A DNA stretch of 64,000 nucleotides from Brevibacillus_D fluminis_A (GCF_052072235.1 NZ_CM125436.1:3280001-3344000), one strand, 5' to 3'. Positions 50,502 through 59,755 are shown, counted from the stretch's first letter. A program made the numbers and translations. The notes: a model not told the origin generated them from the sequence alone.

Positions 50502-50527
50502 AAAAAAGAAAAACCCGTTCCCACGGG
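50502..50527 (-). terminator. Terminator of namA
   Basis: On the minus strand CCCGT and ACGGG form a short GC stem with a GGGA loop, followed by TTTTTCTTTTTT. Confidence 0.65.
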
Positions 50528-50541
50528 CCTCTCCTCATCCT

Positions 50542-51573
50542 TTATTTTTTCGGAAACCCGAACTGGTACTGCTTCGGAATTGCCGTTTCTTTATTAAGTT
50601 CTGCGGCGGCATTCAGCGTCCAGTACGGGTTTTTGAGCATCGCGCGACCGACTGCCACGAGGTCGGCGTCTTCGTTGCCAATCACGGCATTGGCGAGGCC
50701 TGGTTCATCCAGTCTGCCTACGGCGATGACAGGCACATCGAGCTGCTGCTTGATTTCTCGCGCCAATGGAACTTGATACGCGACATGCGTGCCTGGTCGG
50801 CCAGCCGCCGCAATCGGCCCTTCTCCACCTGCGCTCACATGGAACATATCGACACCGGCCGCCTTGTAGACTTTGCTGAACGCTACACTCTCTTCAATGC
50901 CGTAGCCACCCTCCACATACTCCCTGGCAGAAATGCGCATGATCAGCGGCATATCGGCAGGCATTTCACTTTTTGCTGCACGGATGACGTCCACACCGAA
51001 TTTGGTCAAATCTTTTCCGTACTCATCGTCACGCTTGTTCGTTAACGGGGAATGGAATTGATGGATCAAATAGCCATGTGCGCCATGAAGCTCAATCGTA
51101 TCCACGCCCGCCTGTACCGCGCGGCGCACCGCATTGCGGAATTTTTCCACCATCTCGTTAACTTCTTCTGTCGTCAGCGCGCGAGGCGTCTTCGATTTTT
51201 CGTCAAACGGCACGGCAGATGGTGCTACCGGCACAGCCGCATCTTCTGCTTTGCGACCTGCATGGGCAATCTGGATGCCCACTTTCGCGCCATGGCGATG
51301 GCAAGCTTCGACGATACGTGCCAAGGCCGGAATGTGCTCGTCTGACCACAGTCCCAAATCATAATCACTGATGCGGCCGTCCGGCTCGACATCGGTCATC
51401 TCGATGATGATCAGCCCTGCACCTCCGATGGCGCGGCTTACATAGTGGGTGTAATGCCAATCATTCGCGATCCCGTCCTTCGCCGTTACGGAGTATTGGC
51501 ACATCGGCGGCATTACGACGCGGTTTTTCAGTTCCAATCCTTTCAGGCGATACGGGGTGAATAAATCCAGCAT
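50542..51573 (-). CDS. namA: NADPH dehydrogenase of the Old Yellow Enzyme family (NamA/YqjM type)
   Basis: A 343-residue FMN enzyme that reduces electrophilic alkenes, nitro-compounds and quinones. Diagnostic blocks are PPMCQYSVTAKDG, WHYTHYVSRAIGGAGLIIIE, IQIAHAGRKAE, ELHGAHGYLIHQF, LIMRISAREYVEGGYGIEES and VGRAMLKNPYW. ATG 51573 follows AAAAGGAGAGATTTCC; the longer frame upstream overlaps the operator repeats. A strong promoter and two 16-base repeats precede it, so it is probably induced by electrophilic stress. Confidence 0.93.
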   Translation of the reverse strand: MLDLFTPYRLKGLELKNRVVMPPMCQYSVTAKDGIANDWHYTHYVSRAIGGAGLIIIEMTDVEPDGRISDYDLGLWSDEHIPALARIVEACHRHGAKVGIQIAHAGRKAEDAAVPVAPSAVPFDEKSKTPRALTTEEVNEMVEKFRNAVRRAVQAGVDTIELHGAHGYLIHQFHSPLTNKRDDEYGKDLTKFGVDVIRAAKSEMPADMPLIMRISAREYVEGGYGIEESVAFSKVYKAAGVDMFHVSAGGEGPIAAAGRPGTHVAYQVPLAREIKQQLDVPVIAVGRLDEPGLANAVIGNEDADLVAVGRAMLKNPYWTLNAAAELNKETAIPKQYQFGFPKK

Positions 51574-51617
51574 GGAAATCTCTCCTTTTTCTATCAAACG
51601 GTCATCGCACACATTAA

Positions 51618-51633
51618 ATGCATGCACATACAT
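51618..51633. promoter_or_regulatory. Candidate operator repeat A of namA
   Basis: ATGCATGCACATACAT matches repeat B at 14 of 16 positions and lies about 32-47 bases downstream of the predicted transcription start. Confidence 0.6.
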
Positions 51634-51653
51634 TTACTTGGGCAAAAAATTAC

Positions 51654-51669
51654 ATGCATACGCATACAT
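51654..51669. promoter_or_regulatory. Candidate operator repeat B of namA
   Basis: ATGCATACGCATACAT is quasi-palindromic (12 of 16 positions) and covers the predicted transcription start of namA, an ideal place for a repressor. Its start-to-start distance from repeat A is 36 bases. Confidence 0.65.
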
Positions 51670-51671
51670 CT

Positions 51672-51700
51672 ATCATAACGGATTGCGTTGGTTTCGTCAA
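51672..51700 (-). promoter_or_regulatory. Sigma-A promoter of namA
   Basis: On the minus strand TTGACG (51700-51695), a 17-base spacer and TATGAT (51677-51672). Confidence 0.8.
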
Positions 51701-51752
51701 TTCGTGCGAAACAGAGAAAACAGCAGCCTTTACCTCCAGTGTCTATAGCTGC

Positions 51753-51789
51753 AAAAAACCTTCCCCTGTCGTCATGAGGAAGGTTTTTT
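51753..51789. terminator. Terminator between the 55-residue gene and the namA promoter
   Basis: AAAAAACCTTCC pairs with GGAAGGTTTTTT, a perfect stem with T runs on both sides. It lies 14 bases after the stop of the small minus-strand gene, which supports that gene. Confidence 0.85.
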
Positions 51790-51802
51790 GCTTCTCCATT
51801 CC

Positions 51803-51970
51803 TTATCCCAATTCATTGGTTCGCTCACCCTGCTTTTCGCTTGAAACGGTGCCGCTTCCCGCGAATTGATCCAGCTTGTGTTCTTTTTTTGTCAACGAAT
51901 ACCCGTGCATGTTGCTTCCGTTATAGCCCATCTCTTGTTTTTCATTTTTCTCTTCGTTGCCAAGTGACAT
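51803..51970 (-). CDS. Small hydrophilic protein, 55 residues
   Basis: ATG 51970 follows GGGTGAAGGAAGC. The product begins MSLGNEEKNEKQEMGYNGSN and ends EKQGERTNELG. It is hydrophilic, rich in Glu, Lys, Asn and Gly, and lacks hydrophobic segments, in the style of small spore or stress proteins of Bacillales. No family is recognised. A strong terminator follows the stop, which argues for a real transcript. Confidence 0.5.
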   Translation of the reverse strand: MSLGNEEKNEKQEMGYNGSNMHGYSLTKKEHKLDQFAGSGTVSSEKQGERTNELG

Positions 51971-52159
51971 GCTTCCTTCACCCCCATGCTTATTATCTCC
52001 CTCAAATCGGAGAAGACTTCCTTGCGCATCTATAAAAATCATGTGGAAGTTCCATCCTGTTTTTCGGTATTATTTTTTTAATGAGGCCAAGATGACCCGC
52101 ATTGCGATCCTTACGTAACGAACCCATCTGGGCACAATCTCTTTCCAAAGGAGAAATTC

Positions 52160-52687
52160 ATGCCGAATCAAATTTATAGCGAGCGCCTGACTTTTACGAA
52201 ACTGGCCGAACACGATTGGGAACTGGTCCGCTCCATCTATTCCAATCAGACGCTCATGCAACACATCGGTGCCACGATGACTGAGGAAGCAATCCGCCTA
52301 CATTTTGAAAAAGAACTCGCGCCATGGAGTCTTGCATCCACCCATTGGCTCACCTGGATCATCCGCGAAAATGCTTCCGGAAACGACGTCGGTTTCATCA
52401 GTATGTGTACCCGTAACCGAGAAATACTCACTGCGGAAATCGGCTTTATCTTTCTGGATGCATACAAAGGCAAGGGCTACGCGACTGAAGCAGTCAAACA
52501 CATGATCGATTTTGCCACAAAGACGTATGGCTTCAAAAAATTTACGGCGGTCTGTTCGGAGGAGCATGCAGCTTCACGCCGGGTGTTGGAAAAGGTTGGA
52601 ATGAAACTGGATAAAATCGTGCCGGATTCGACGGAAATCAATGGAAAAATGGTTACCGACTGTTTTTATTCGTTGGAAGTATCGTGA
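52160..52687 (+). CDS. GNAT family N-acetyltransferase (RimJ/RimL-like)
   Basis: A 175-residue acetyltransferase. It begins YSERLTFTKLAEHDWELVRS; the acetyl-CoA-binding region is near LDAYKGKGYATEAVKHMIDF, where RimJ/L members have the R/Q-xx-G-x-G/A loop, followed by ASRRVLEKVGMKLDK. Members acetylate protein N-termini or small amines. ATG follows AAAGGAGAAATTC. It is monocistronic and convergent with mutL. Substrate unknown. Confidence 0.85.
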   Translation: MPNQIYSERLTFTKLAEHDWELVRSIYSNQTLMQHIGATMTEEAIRLHFEKELAPWSLASTHWLTWIIRENASGNDVGFISMCTRNREILTAEIGFIFLDAYKGKGYATEAVKHMIDFATKTYGFKKFTAVCSEEHAASRRVLEKVGMKLDKIVPDSTEINGKMVTDCFYSLEVS

Positions 52688-52705
52688 ATGTTTTTGCCAA
52701 ACTTC

Positions 52706-52753
52706 AAAAAAAATGCGTAAAACCGATGCAGATACCGGCTTTACGCATTTTTT
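52706..52753. terminator. Bidirectional terminator between the acetyltransferase gene and mutL
   Basis: AAATGCGTAAA pairs with TTTACGCATTT, with an inner CCG/CGG pair and A/T runs outside on both strands. Confidence 0.88.
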
Positions 52754-52770
52754 CATGCGTTCAAACGTGT

Positions 52771-54951
52771 TTACATGACCCGCTTAAACAGCTTTTCCAA
52801 TTCGTATGACGAAAAATGAATGATGATCGGCCTGCCATGCGGGCAGGTGAATGGGCTGGTCGTGAGCCGCAATCGTTCCAGCAGCGCTTCCATCTCCTGC
52901 TGGGTAAGATAGCGATTCGCTTTGATCGAAGCCTTGCAAGACATCATGATCGCCGCTTTCTCCCGCATCCCGCGCACGTCGAACCCGCCTTTTTCGCCTG
53001 CTTCCAGCACAACCTGCACCAACTCATCGATGACCTCAAGCTCGCTTCCTTCCGGGAACCAGTGCGGATGCGCGCGGACGATGAACGTCCGATTCCCGAA
53101 CCATTCAATTTCCAGCCCAAGCGAAATCAGCGTCTCAAGTCGAGCCTTCAGGCGCTCGGTCTCTTGTGACGTGCACTCGATCGTATGCGGAAACAGCATC
53201 ATTTGGCTGGCGACGCTCTCCGATTTCAGCTTTTCCATGAAATACTCGTAAAAAATTCGCTCTTGTGCCGCATGCTGGTCGATCAAGTACATCCCGTTTT
53301 CGTTTTGCGCCACGATATACGTCCCATGCACCTGACCGACAGGAAACATCGGCGGAACGGCTGGATGCGCTTCGCCATCGGCTGGCACATGTGTCGATTC
53401 AGACGCATCGGTTGGCATCAGTTCACTCAGCGGCTCATCGGTTCGAGACGAATCATCCGAATGAGCCTCTCTTTGCTCGCCGCCCACTGCATTTTCCGTC
53501 CTCTGGGACTGATTCGTCTGCACCGCTGCAACGTTCAGATTTCGCACCTGAATCCGTTCAATCCGTTCATTCCCAGGCGCAGAACCAGCTGGCACTTGCT
53601 GTTCCGTACTACCTGCTTCAAAAGAAGTAGGCTGCACACTTTGCGTCTCCTCCACCTGTTCAGGCTGCAGCGTGTCGGTCTGTGCAGCTACCTTTTCCAA
53701 AGAAAAAGTTGTATCGACAGATGGGCTTTCAAACTGATCTTGTTGTGGCAGCGGCTTGTCAACCCGCGGCAGCTGCTCGCGCACACGCGCTTCCGGCTGC
53801 TGCGGTCGTTCATAGCGTATTTCTGATTGGTACCGGTTCTGCTCCTGCCGACTTCCCAACAAGTTGCCTTCCCGGCTGATCGGCAGTTCAAACGCAGGCT
53901 GCACAACTTTCGGCCCCGCTTGTGCTGTCGTCCGCTGCGTCGCAAGCGGCTGCGGAATCGTCAAGCCTTTGCGCAGCGCACCTTTTACAGACGCTTCCAT
54001 TGCCGCGACCAGTTCGTCCTCCTTGCTGAAGCGGGCCTCCAGCTTGGCAGGATGCACATTCACATCGACCAGCGTCGGGTCCATCTCGATGGACAGACAG
54101 ACGACCGGAAAGCGACCGATCGGCAGCAGCGTATGATACCCGCGCATAATCGCGTTCGTCAGGGCAAAATTGCGGATATAGCGGCCATTGATCAGCGTGG
54201 TCAAATAACTGCGGTTGGCACGCGTCAGCTCGGTTTTGGAGATGAAGCCCGACCAGCGGAAATCCAGTGTCTCGCCTTCGATCGGCAGCATCAGCTTGGC
54301 AGCCTGCACGCCATAAATCGCGGCGATGACGTGCAGCAGTTTGCCGTCACCCGACGTTTGCAGGATCGTCTTGTCATTGTGTGTATAGTGAAATGCGATG
54401 CCGGGATACGTGAGCGCCAAGCGATTCACATAGTCGGAAATATGGCCGACCTCGGTGGAAATCGACTTCATGTATTTCAAACGCGCAGGCGTATTGAAAA
54501 AAAGCTCGCGCACCTGGATATCCGTCCCTTTGACGGTTGCAGCATCGCTCAGTTCCTTCACTTGCCCGGCTTCAATGAGCACGCGCGTCCCTACTTGTCC
54601 GCTCGCTTGCGAACTCAACAGCTCGGTCTTGGAGACGGAGGCGATACTGGGCAGCGCCTCCCCCCGAAATCCAAGCGTGTGGATGGAAAACAAATCGCGC
54701 GTCGTCTTGATTTTGCTGGTGGCATGACGCTCGAAAGCCCGCTCGCAATCTTCGCGGTCCATCCCGACCCCGTCGTCGACGATGCGAATCAGGTCCAGTC
54801 CGCCCTCTTTGATGTGAATCTCGATCCGCTTTGCCTCAGCGTCCACGGCGTTTTCAATCAGCTCTTTTACTACGGAGGCCGGGCGTTCCACCACTTCTCC
54901 GGCAGCAATCATGTTGGATAGATGCTCATCCAGCACACGAATCCGTCCCAT
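52771..54951 (-). CDS. mutL: DNA mismatch repair protein MutL (endonuclease type)
   Basis: A 726-residue protein. The GHKL ATPase domain has KELIENAVDA, IVDDGVGMDRED, ATSKIKTTRDLF and LGFRGEALPSIASVS. A long Gln/Glu/Pro-rich linker (about 340-530) leads to the dimerisation/endonuclease domain with DQHAAQERIFYE, the Ser-Cys-Lys variant of the ACR motif and the zinc-site CPHGRP near the end. MutL nicks the unmethylated strand after MutS binds. It starts ten bases after the mutS stop, so the pair is translationally linked. Confidence 0.96.
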   Translation of the reverse strand: MGRIRVLDEHLSNMIAAGEVVERPASVVKELIENAVDAEAKRIEIHIKEGGLDLIRIVDDGVGMDREDCERAFERHATSKIKTTRDLFSIHTLGFRGEALPSIASVSKTELLSSQASGQVGTRVLIEAGQVKELSDAATVKGTDIQVRELFFNTPARLKYMKSISTEVGHISDYVNRLALTYPGIAFHYTHNDKTILQTSGDGKLLHVIAAIYGVQAAKLMLPIEGETLDFRWSGFISKTELTRANRSYLTTLINGRYIRNFALTNAIMRGYHTLLPIGRFPVVCLSIEMDPTLVDVNVHPAKLEARFSKEDELVAAMEASVKGALRKGLTIPQPLATQRTTAQAGPKVVQPAFELPISREGNLLGSRQEQNRYQSEIRYERPQQPEARVREQLPRVDKPLPQQDQFESPSVDTTFSLEKVAAQTDTLQPEQVEETQSVQPTSFEAGSTEQQVPAGSAPGNERIERIQVRNLNVAAVQTNQSQRTENAVGGEQREAHSDDSSRTDEPLSELMPTDASESTHVPADGEAHPAVPPMFPVGQVHGTYIVAQNENGMYLIDQHAAQERIFYEYFMEKLKSESVASQMMLFPHTIECTSQETERLKARLETLISLGLEIEWFGNRTFIVRAHPHWFPEGSELEVIDELVQVVLEAGEKGGFDVRGMREKAAIMMSCKASIKANRYLTQQEMEALLERLRLTTSPFTCPHGRPIIIHFSSYELEKLFKRVM

Positions 54952-54961
54952 GTCGCACCCC

Positions 54962-57667
54962 TTACTGTTTCATCCGTTTTTGCCAATCATACACCTGCAT
55001 CAGCGCCGCCAATGGCGTCAGCTGATTGGCGTCCACCTTGCGCAGCTCCTGCAGCAGTTCCATCGCCAGCAGCTGATCCGCTGTCAACGCAGGTTCCTCT
55101 TTTGCTTGCGGCTGTGGTTCCGGTGCCGCCTGCATCGCTGCGGCCGCCGCTTGCTCCTTGATTGGTTGCTGTTCGGTCGCGAGCGGCGCAGATTGCGCTG
55201 CAGGTACTTGTGCCACTTCACGTTCAGCCACAATCTGCGGCGCCGTCCACAGCGAGTCAAACGAAATTTGTTCCGCTGCCGGAGCTGTCGGCTTTTCATT
55301 CTCCAGCTCATGCAAAATTTGGCGCGCCCGCGAAATCACCTTATCCGGCAATGCTGCCAGCTCGGCCACATGGATGCCATAGCTTTTGTCCGCTCGGCCC
55401 GGCTCGATCCGGTGCAGGAACAGCAGCTTTCCTCCCCGCTCCTCGCAGCGGGCATTCACATTTACGACGCGCGGAAGCATCTCTTCCAAGCGTGTGAGTT
55501 CGTGATAGTGCGTGGAAAAAAGCGTCTTCGCCCCGATTTCCTCATGGATATATTCAATAACGGCTTGCGCCAAGGCCATCCCGTCATACGTCGATGTGCC
55601 GCGTCCGATCTCATCCAGCAAAATCAGGCTGTTCGCGGTCGCTTTTTGCAGCGCGTTTTTGGTTTCCAGCATCTCAACCATGAACGTACTGTGGCCGCCC
55701 ACCAAATCGTCCGCAGCGCCGATACGGGTAAAAATCTGGTCGACCAGCGTCAGCTTGGCATACGACGCAGGAACAAAGCAGCCGACCTGGGCAATGACGA
55801 ACATTAAGGCGATCTGCCGCATGTACGTGCTTTTCCCCGCCATGTTTGGTCCGGTGATCAGCAAAATCTGCCGTCCTTGCTGATCGAGATGGGCATCGTT
55901 CGCCACGTACTTTTCCGAGTTGAGCACCGCTTCCACCACCGGGTGGCGACCGTCCGTAATGACGCATTCACCCGTCGTGACGATGTGCGGCCGCGTGAAT
56001 CCACGCTCATCGCTCACCGTCGCGAATGATTGCAGCACGTCGATGGTAGCGACGCGCTCTGCCAATGCTTGAATGCGTGTCACATGCTTGGCTACTTCCG
56101 TGCGGATTTCGGTAAAAAGCTGGTATTCCAGCTCGATCATTTTTTCTTCCGCTTCCAAAATTAGCGCTTCTTTTTCTTTCAGCTCCGGCGTAATATAGCG
56201 CTCGGCATTGGTCAGCGTTTGCTTGCGCTCATAACGGTCGAGCGGCACCGACGCCAGGTTGGCTCTCGACACTTCCAAATAGTAGCCGAATACTTTGTTG
56301 AAGCCGACTTTCAGCGAACGGATGCCGGTCGCTTCCCGCTCTGCTTGCTCCAGCTGGGCGATCCAGTGCTTGCCTTCCCGGCTGGCAATGTGCAGCTTGT
56401 CCAAATAATCGTCGTACCCGGTCTTCAGCATGCCGCCGTCCCGCACCGAGATCGGCGGATCGTCGACAAGCGCTCGTTCCAGCAAGTCTTTAATATCGGC
56501 ACACTCGTCCATCTCATCGGCAATCGCGGATAAAATCGCGGAGCCGCTTGCATGCAAAGCCGCTTTCAAATTCGGGATTGCAGCAAGGGAATGGCGCAGC
56601 TGCACAAGATCCCGGGCATTGGCATTCCCGTACGCCGTCCGGCCGATCAGCCGCTCCAAATCGTACACTTGGTCCAACAGGGTGCGCAGATCGGAGCGCA
56701 GCAGCATATCCGCTTTGAGCTGCTCCACCGCATTGAGGCGGTACTCGATCTCGCTGTGCGTGTAAAGCGGGCGCTCAAGCCAGCGTCGCAGCAACCGTCC
56801 GCCCATCGCAGTCTCCGTCCGGTCGAGCAGCCAGAGGAGTGAGCCGTGCTTCGCTTTGTCCCGGATCGTTTCGGTCAGCTCCAGATTGCGTCGAGAAAAC
56901 GGATCAAGCTGCAAAAACTGGCGCGCTTCATACACGCGCAGCGCCCGCAAATGGGCGAGGCTGCGTTTCTGCGTCGTGCCGATGTAGGTAAGCAAGGCGC
57001 TGACCGCCAGCTGCTGCTCCGCCGCAAGCTCCAAAGCAGCCGGGCCATACTGGCGCTCCGCCGCCCCGCTGTCCACCTGCTCCTGCGCCAGCACGTTGAC
57101 CGGCGCGTTCACTGCCGGCAAGATCGACGGCTCGACACCCGAGAGGACCAGTTCTTTCGGCCGGTATTGCAGCGCTTCATCCACCACTGCATCCAGGCTT
57201 CCGCTAAGCGAGGTGACATGCATTTCACCTGTCGACAGGTCGCAGGCCGCGATCGATCCGCTCTGGCCGGTAGCCACAATCGCAGCTATGTAGTTGTTTT
57301 CCTTTTCGGACAGCCATTTGCCTTCCATCATGGTACCCGGCGTAATGACCCTTGTCACTTCGCGCCGAACGACACCTTTGGCTTCCTTCGGGTCCTCCAC
57401 CTGCTCGCATATCGCCACCTTGTAGCCTTTTTGCAGCAATTGCGCGATATACGCTTCTGCCGAGTGATGCGGCACGCCGCACATCGGGATGCGCTCTTCT
57501 CCGCCCCCTTCTCTTCCGGTCAAGGTAATTTCCAGTTCACGGGACGCTTTGATCGCATCTTCAAAAAACAATTCATAAAAGTCGCCTAGGCGAAAAAAGA
57601 GGAAAGCATTGGAATACTCTCGTTTGATCGCAAGGTACTGTTGGATCATCGGTGTATACTGAGCCAT
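54962..57667 (-). CDS. mutS: DNA mismatch repair protein MutS
   Basis: A 901-residue mismatch sensor. The N-terminal Phe-x-Glu mismatch-wedge region is FFRLGDFYELF, followed by ELEITLTGR and CGVPHHSAEAYI. The ATPase has Walker A ITGPNMAGKSTYMRQIAL, RIGAADDLVGGHSTFMVEM and LLDEIGRGTSTYDG. The C-terminus carries an Ala/Gln/Pro-rich insertion of about 65 residues before the last helix. ATG 57667 (MAQYTPM) is chosen over an ATG 14 codons upstream from which no family similarity is seen; AGGAGA lies about 11 bases before it. It lies 41 bases after the amidoligase gene. Confidence 0.96.
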   Translation of the reverse strand: MAQYTPMIQQYLAIKREYSNAFLFFRLGDFYELFFEDAIKASRELEITLTGREGGGEERIPMCGVPHHSAEAYIAQLLQKGYKVAICEQVEDPKEAKGVVRREVTRVITPGTMMEGKWLSEKENNYIAAIVATGQSGSIAACDLSTGEMHVTSLSGSLDAVVDEALQYRPKELVLSGVEPSILPAVNAPVNVLAQEQVDSGAAERQYGPAALELAAEQQLAVSALLTYIGTTQKRSLAHLRALRVYEARQFLQLDPFSRRNLELTETIRDKAKHGSLLWLLDRTETAMGGRLLRRWLERPLYTHSEIEYRLNAVEQLKADMLLRSDLRTLLDQVYDLERLIGRTAYGNANARDLVQLRHSLAAIPNLKAALHASGSAILSAIADEMDECADIKDLLERALVDDPPISVRDGGMLKTGYDDYLDKLHIASREGKHWIAQLEQAEREATGIRSLKVGFNKVFGYYLEVSRANLASVPLDRYERKQTLTNAERYITPELKEKEALILEAEEKMIELEYQLFTEIRTEVAKHVTRIQALAERVATIDVLQSFATVSDERGFTRPHIVTTGECVITDGRHPVVEAVLNSEKYVANDAHLDQQGRQILLITGPNMAGKSTYMRQIALMFVIAQVGCFVPASYAKLTLVDQIFTRIGAADDLVGGHSTFMVEMLETKNALQKATANSLILLDEIGRGTSTYDGMALAQAVIEYIHEEIGAKTLFSTHYHELTRLEEMLPRVVNVNARCEERGGKLLFLHRIEPGRADKSYGIHVAELAALPDKVISRARQILHELENEKPTAPAAEQISFDSLWTAPQIVAEREVAQVPAAQSAPLATEQQPIKEQAAAAAMQAAPEPQPQAKEEPALTADQLLAMELLQELRKVDANQLTPLAALMQVYDWQKRMKQ

Positions 57668-57708
57668 AGGTTTATTCGTCTCCTGCTTCTTTAAAATCTC
57701 GACATTCA

Positions 57709-59055
57709 TTATATCACAGCTATCGCATCCTCATCATCGGTAGTGGATGGGACTGTGAGCTTCCATGCAGGCCGGAAATCTTCATCCGCAGGCCAGGCGG
57801 CTGCCGACATCGCCTCCGCAAAAAACGGGTCCAACGATTGCCGGTAGACGTGATAGGTAGAAAGAAGCGACAATTCCCGCCACAAGCCCCGCACGATCGG
57901 GCGGATGATCGCTTTGTCCCCCTGATAGTAAGCGGACTGCACCAAAATTCGCCGCAACGGGTCTTGTCTGAGTTCCCGGTGATGGGTGGCGACGACTTTC
58001 GCCAATGCGAGAATGCCTTTGGCAATACGCGGTGTGACGAGCCAGCTTGGCAGCGTACGATACTCAAAGCCCCCGTAGCTTTTTTCGCGCACATCGCCGA
58101 AAAAGCCGTAGCGCGGCCTTCTCCTTTGGCATCCTTCATCTTCTAGCAACATCAACGGAAGAGTCAAATACGTATCCAGCTTGCGGACAAGTGCAGCGTT
58201 CAGCGCAATTCCGCTGAAATGGATATGACCGCCGATTGGATAACCGTCAAACGGCATCCCGCCGGCGATCCATTCCAGCTCCGGCGCGATTTTTTTGGTC
58301 GCTGCAAACCGCATTGCGCGGTACATCTCGACGAAAAGCTCATTGGGATCAGCAGACGGCTTCGGCCGTAACTCGACCAGCGGATGAAGGAGCGCGGACG
58401 GTTTTTCCCGAAAGCGAACAGCATCGTAGCCGATCGCGCCGCTGCGTCCGACATAGCGGGAAGCAAAAGCCATCTGCCCCGACGGATCGCGCAGCGCGAA
58501 CTCCGGATCGGCGCCAAGAACCACCTCGTTTTGCCGGAGCAGCGCTTCCAGCTGCTGTTCTTCCCATTCCTCCTGAAGCTTGCGAATCAAAGTCATGCAC
58601 GGCTCGATCGACGCATCATCGACCCGAATCGTAATGACCGCTTGGCGAAATTCAGACATGGCTGCAATTTCCACGATGCCGACATCCAATCCTGTCGCAT
58701 AAATGCTGCGGATGGCCATCGGTTCGATTTTTTTGATCTCCATGTTGTCTTGATGGTCAGGAACCTCCTCAAAGCGCAATGACTGCGGGAGCGCCGACAC
58801 CGTATCGAGCCAGACGGTCTTTCCTTCCGCCATCCACACTTTGACCACGCGGAATTGGTGCACGAGCATGCGATAGCGCCGCATCGGCATCGATCCGCTC
58901 CGATCTTGCTCGCGTAATACGGGAATGCCGTTCATCCGCAAGATTTGGCGCAACGTGGGAAGATGCTGACACCGTGCAATGGCTTCCGGCCGATTCATCG
59001 GCAAAAGCGAGCCGGGAAGCCGATCGAATGAAGGCGATGCTTGCGTGTAATCCAT
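57709..59055 (-). CDS. Phage-type amidoligase (COOH-NH2 ligase type 2) domain protein
   Basis: A 448-residue protein. The region from about 180 carries blocks of the phiEco32-like amidoligase family, an ATP-grasp relative: LGADPEFALRDPSGQMAFAS, HPLVELRPKPSADP, GYPIGGHIHFSGI, RRPRYGFFGDVREK and GGFEYRTLPSWLV. Such enzymes join carboxyl and amino groups to form amide or isopeptide bonds. The N-terminal 170 residues are an unrecognised, probably substrate-binding part. ATG 59055 follows GGAGGGGACGGTA. It lies between cotE and mutS on the same strand. The neighbourhood of a coat gene suggests, without proof, a role in modifying spore proteins or peptides. Confidence 0.75.
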   Translation of the reverse strand: MDYTQASPSFDRLPGSLLPMNRPEAIARCQHLPTLRQILRMNGIPVLREQDRSGSMPMRRYRMLVHQFRVVKVWMAEGKTVWLDTVSALPQSLRFEEVPDHQDNMEIKKIEPMAIRSIYATGLDVGIVEIAAMSEFRQAVITIRVDDASIEPCMTLIRKLQEEWEEQQLEALLRQNEVVLGADPEFALRDPSGQMAFASRYVGRSGAIGYDAVRFREKPSALLHPLVELRPKPSADPNELFVEMYRAMRFAATKKIAPELEWIAGGMPFDGYPIGGHIHFSGIALNAALVRKLDTYLTLPLMLLEDEGCQRRRPRYGFFGDVREKSYGGFEYRTLPSWLVTPRIAKGILALAKVVATHHRELRQDPLRRILVQSAYYQGDKAIIRPIVRGLWRELSLLSTYHVYRQSLDPFFAEAMSAAAWPADEDFRPAWKLTVPSTTDDEDAIAVI

Positions 59056-59128
59056 TACCGTCCCCTCCATTTTTGTGGTGAAATAGCATATTCCCGCGCC
59101 CAGAAAACCGTGTATGCGGAACGGTGAA

Positions 59129-59158
59129 TAAAAAAAGAGGAGAATCCCGTCTCCTCTT
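59129..59158 (-). terminator. Terminator of cotE
   Basis: On the minus strand AAGAGGAGA pairs with TCTCCTCTT, followed by a T run directly after the cotE stop. The amidoligase gene therefore needs its own promoter or read-through. Confidence 0.82.
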
Positions 59159-59159
59159 G

Positions 59160-59723
59160 TTAATCTAAGTCATCCAGCAGTCCTGCCGATTCAAAATCGT
59201 CGAATTCATCATCACTTGTCTCGTCATACTCGGTGCTCATGCCAAAATCCTTATCATCGCAGCTGTTGCAAACGACCACGCAAACTTTTGTCTCCCCGAT
59301 GATTTCAACAGCAAATTCGCTCTCTACTCTCACTTGAACGGTTCCACCGCTGCCCAGCTCCGCTTTGACGCATTTTGGCTGTTCGACAGCGCGAGCCACA
59401 ACTTCCAGATCACCGCGGGTGTTGGTGTCATAGAATGACAATGGCACCCTCACGGAGAAGTTCACCGTCTGTTTGGTCACTTCCGTCTGCGTGTTGTTGG
59501 CATAAGAGTACCACAGGTTGACGTCAAAGGAACCCGTGACATCTACCGCATCGCCCGATTTGGCCGCTTGAAAGGTGGTGTTGATGATCCAGCACCCAAG
59601 AATGGTTGACGGTGCATGATTCGGTGTGATCGTGTACGTTTGTTGGGAAAATTTATGTCCTTTGCCAACGACTGCTTTAGCAATTAACTCCCGGCATTGC
59701 AGGTCTTTATCTGTACCCGACAT
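59160..59723 (-). CDS. cotE: Outer spore coat morphogenetic protein CotE
   Basis: A 187-residue coat protein recognised by CRELIAKAVVGKGHKFSQQT, ILGCWIINTTF, SYDIWYSY-like VNLWYSYANNTQTEV, then VTIPLSFYD-like RVPLSFYDTNTRGDLE, and a strongly acidic C-terminus (DDEFDDFESAGLLDDLD). CotE organises outer-coat assembly on the developing spore in the mother cell. ATG 59723 follows GGAGGAGGAAACAAC. Position downstream of miaB-ricA and upstream of mutS-mutL follows the Bacillus order, except for the inserted amidoligase. Confidence 0.94.
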   Translation of the reverse strand: MSGTDKDLQCRELIAKAVVGKGHKFSQQTYTITPNHAPSTILGCWIINTTFQAAKSGDAVDVTGSFDVNLWYSYANNTQTEVTKQTVNFSVRVPLSFYDTNTRGDLEVVARAVEQPKCVKAELGSGGTVQVRVESEFAVEIIGETKVCVVVCNSCDDKDFGMSTEYDETSDDEFDDFESAGLLDDLD

Positions 59724-59755
59724 GTTGTTTCCTCCTCCATACAATGTTTCTGTAC

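Noticed and set aside
57709..59055. Prophage remnant
   Set aside because: The amidoligase family occurs in phages, but no integrase, structural gene or attachment repeat is nearby and the flanking housekeeping order is otherwise intact.
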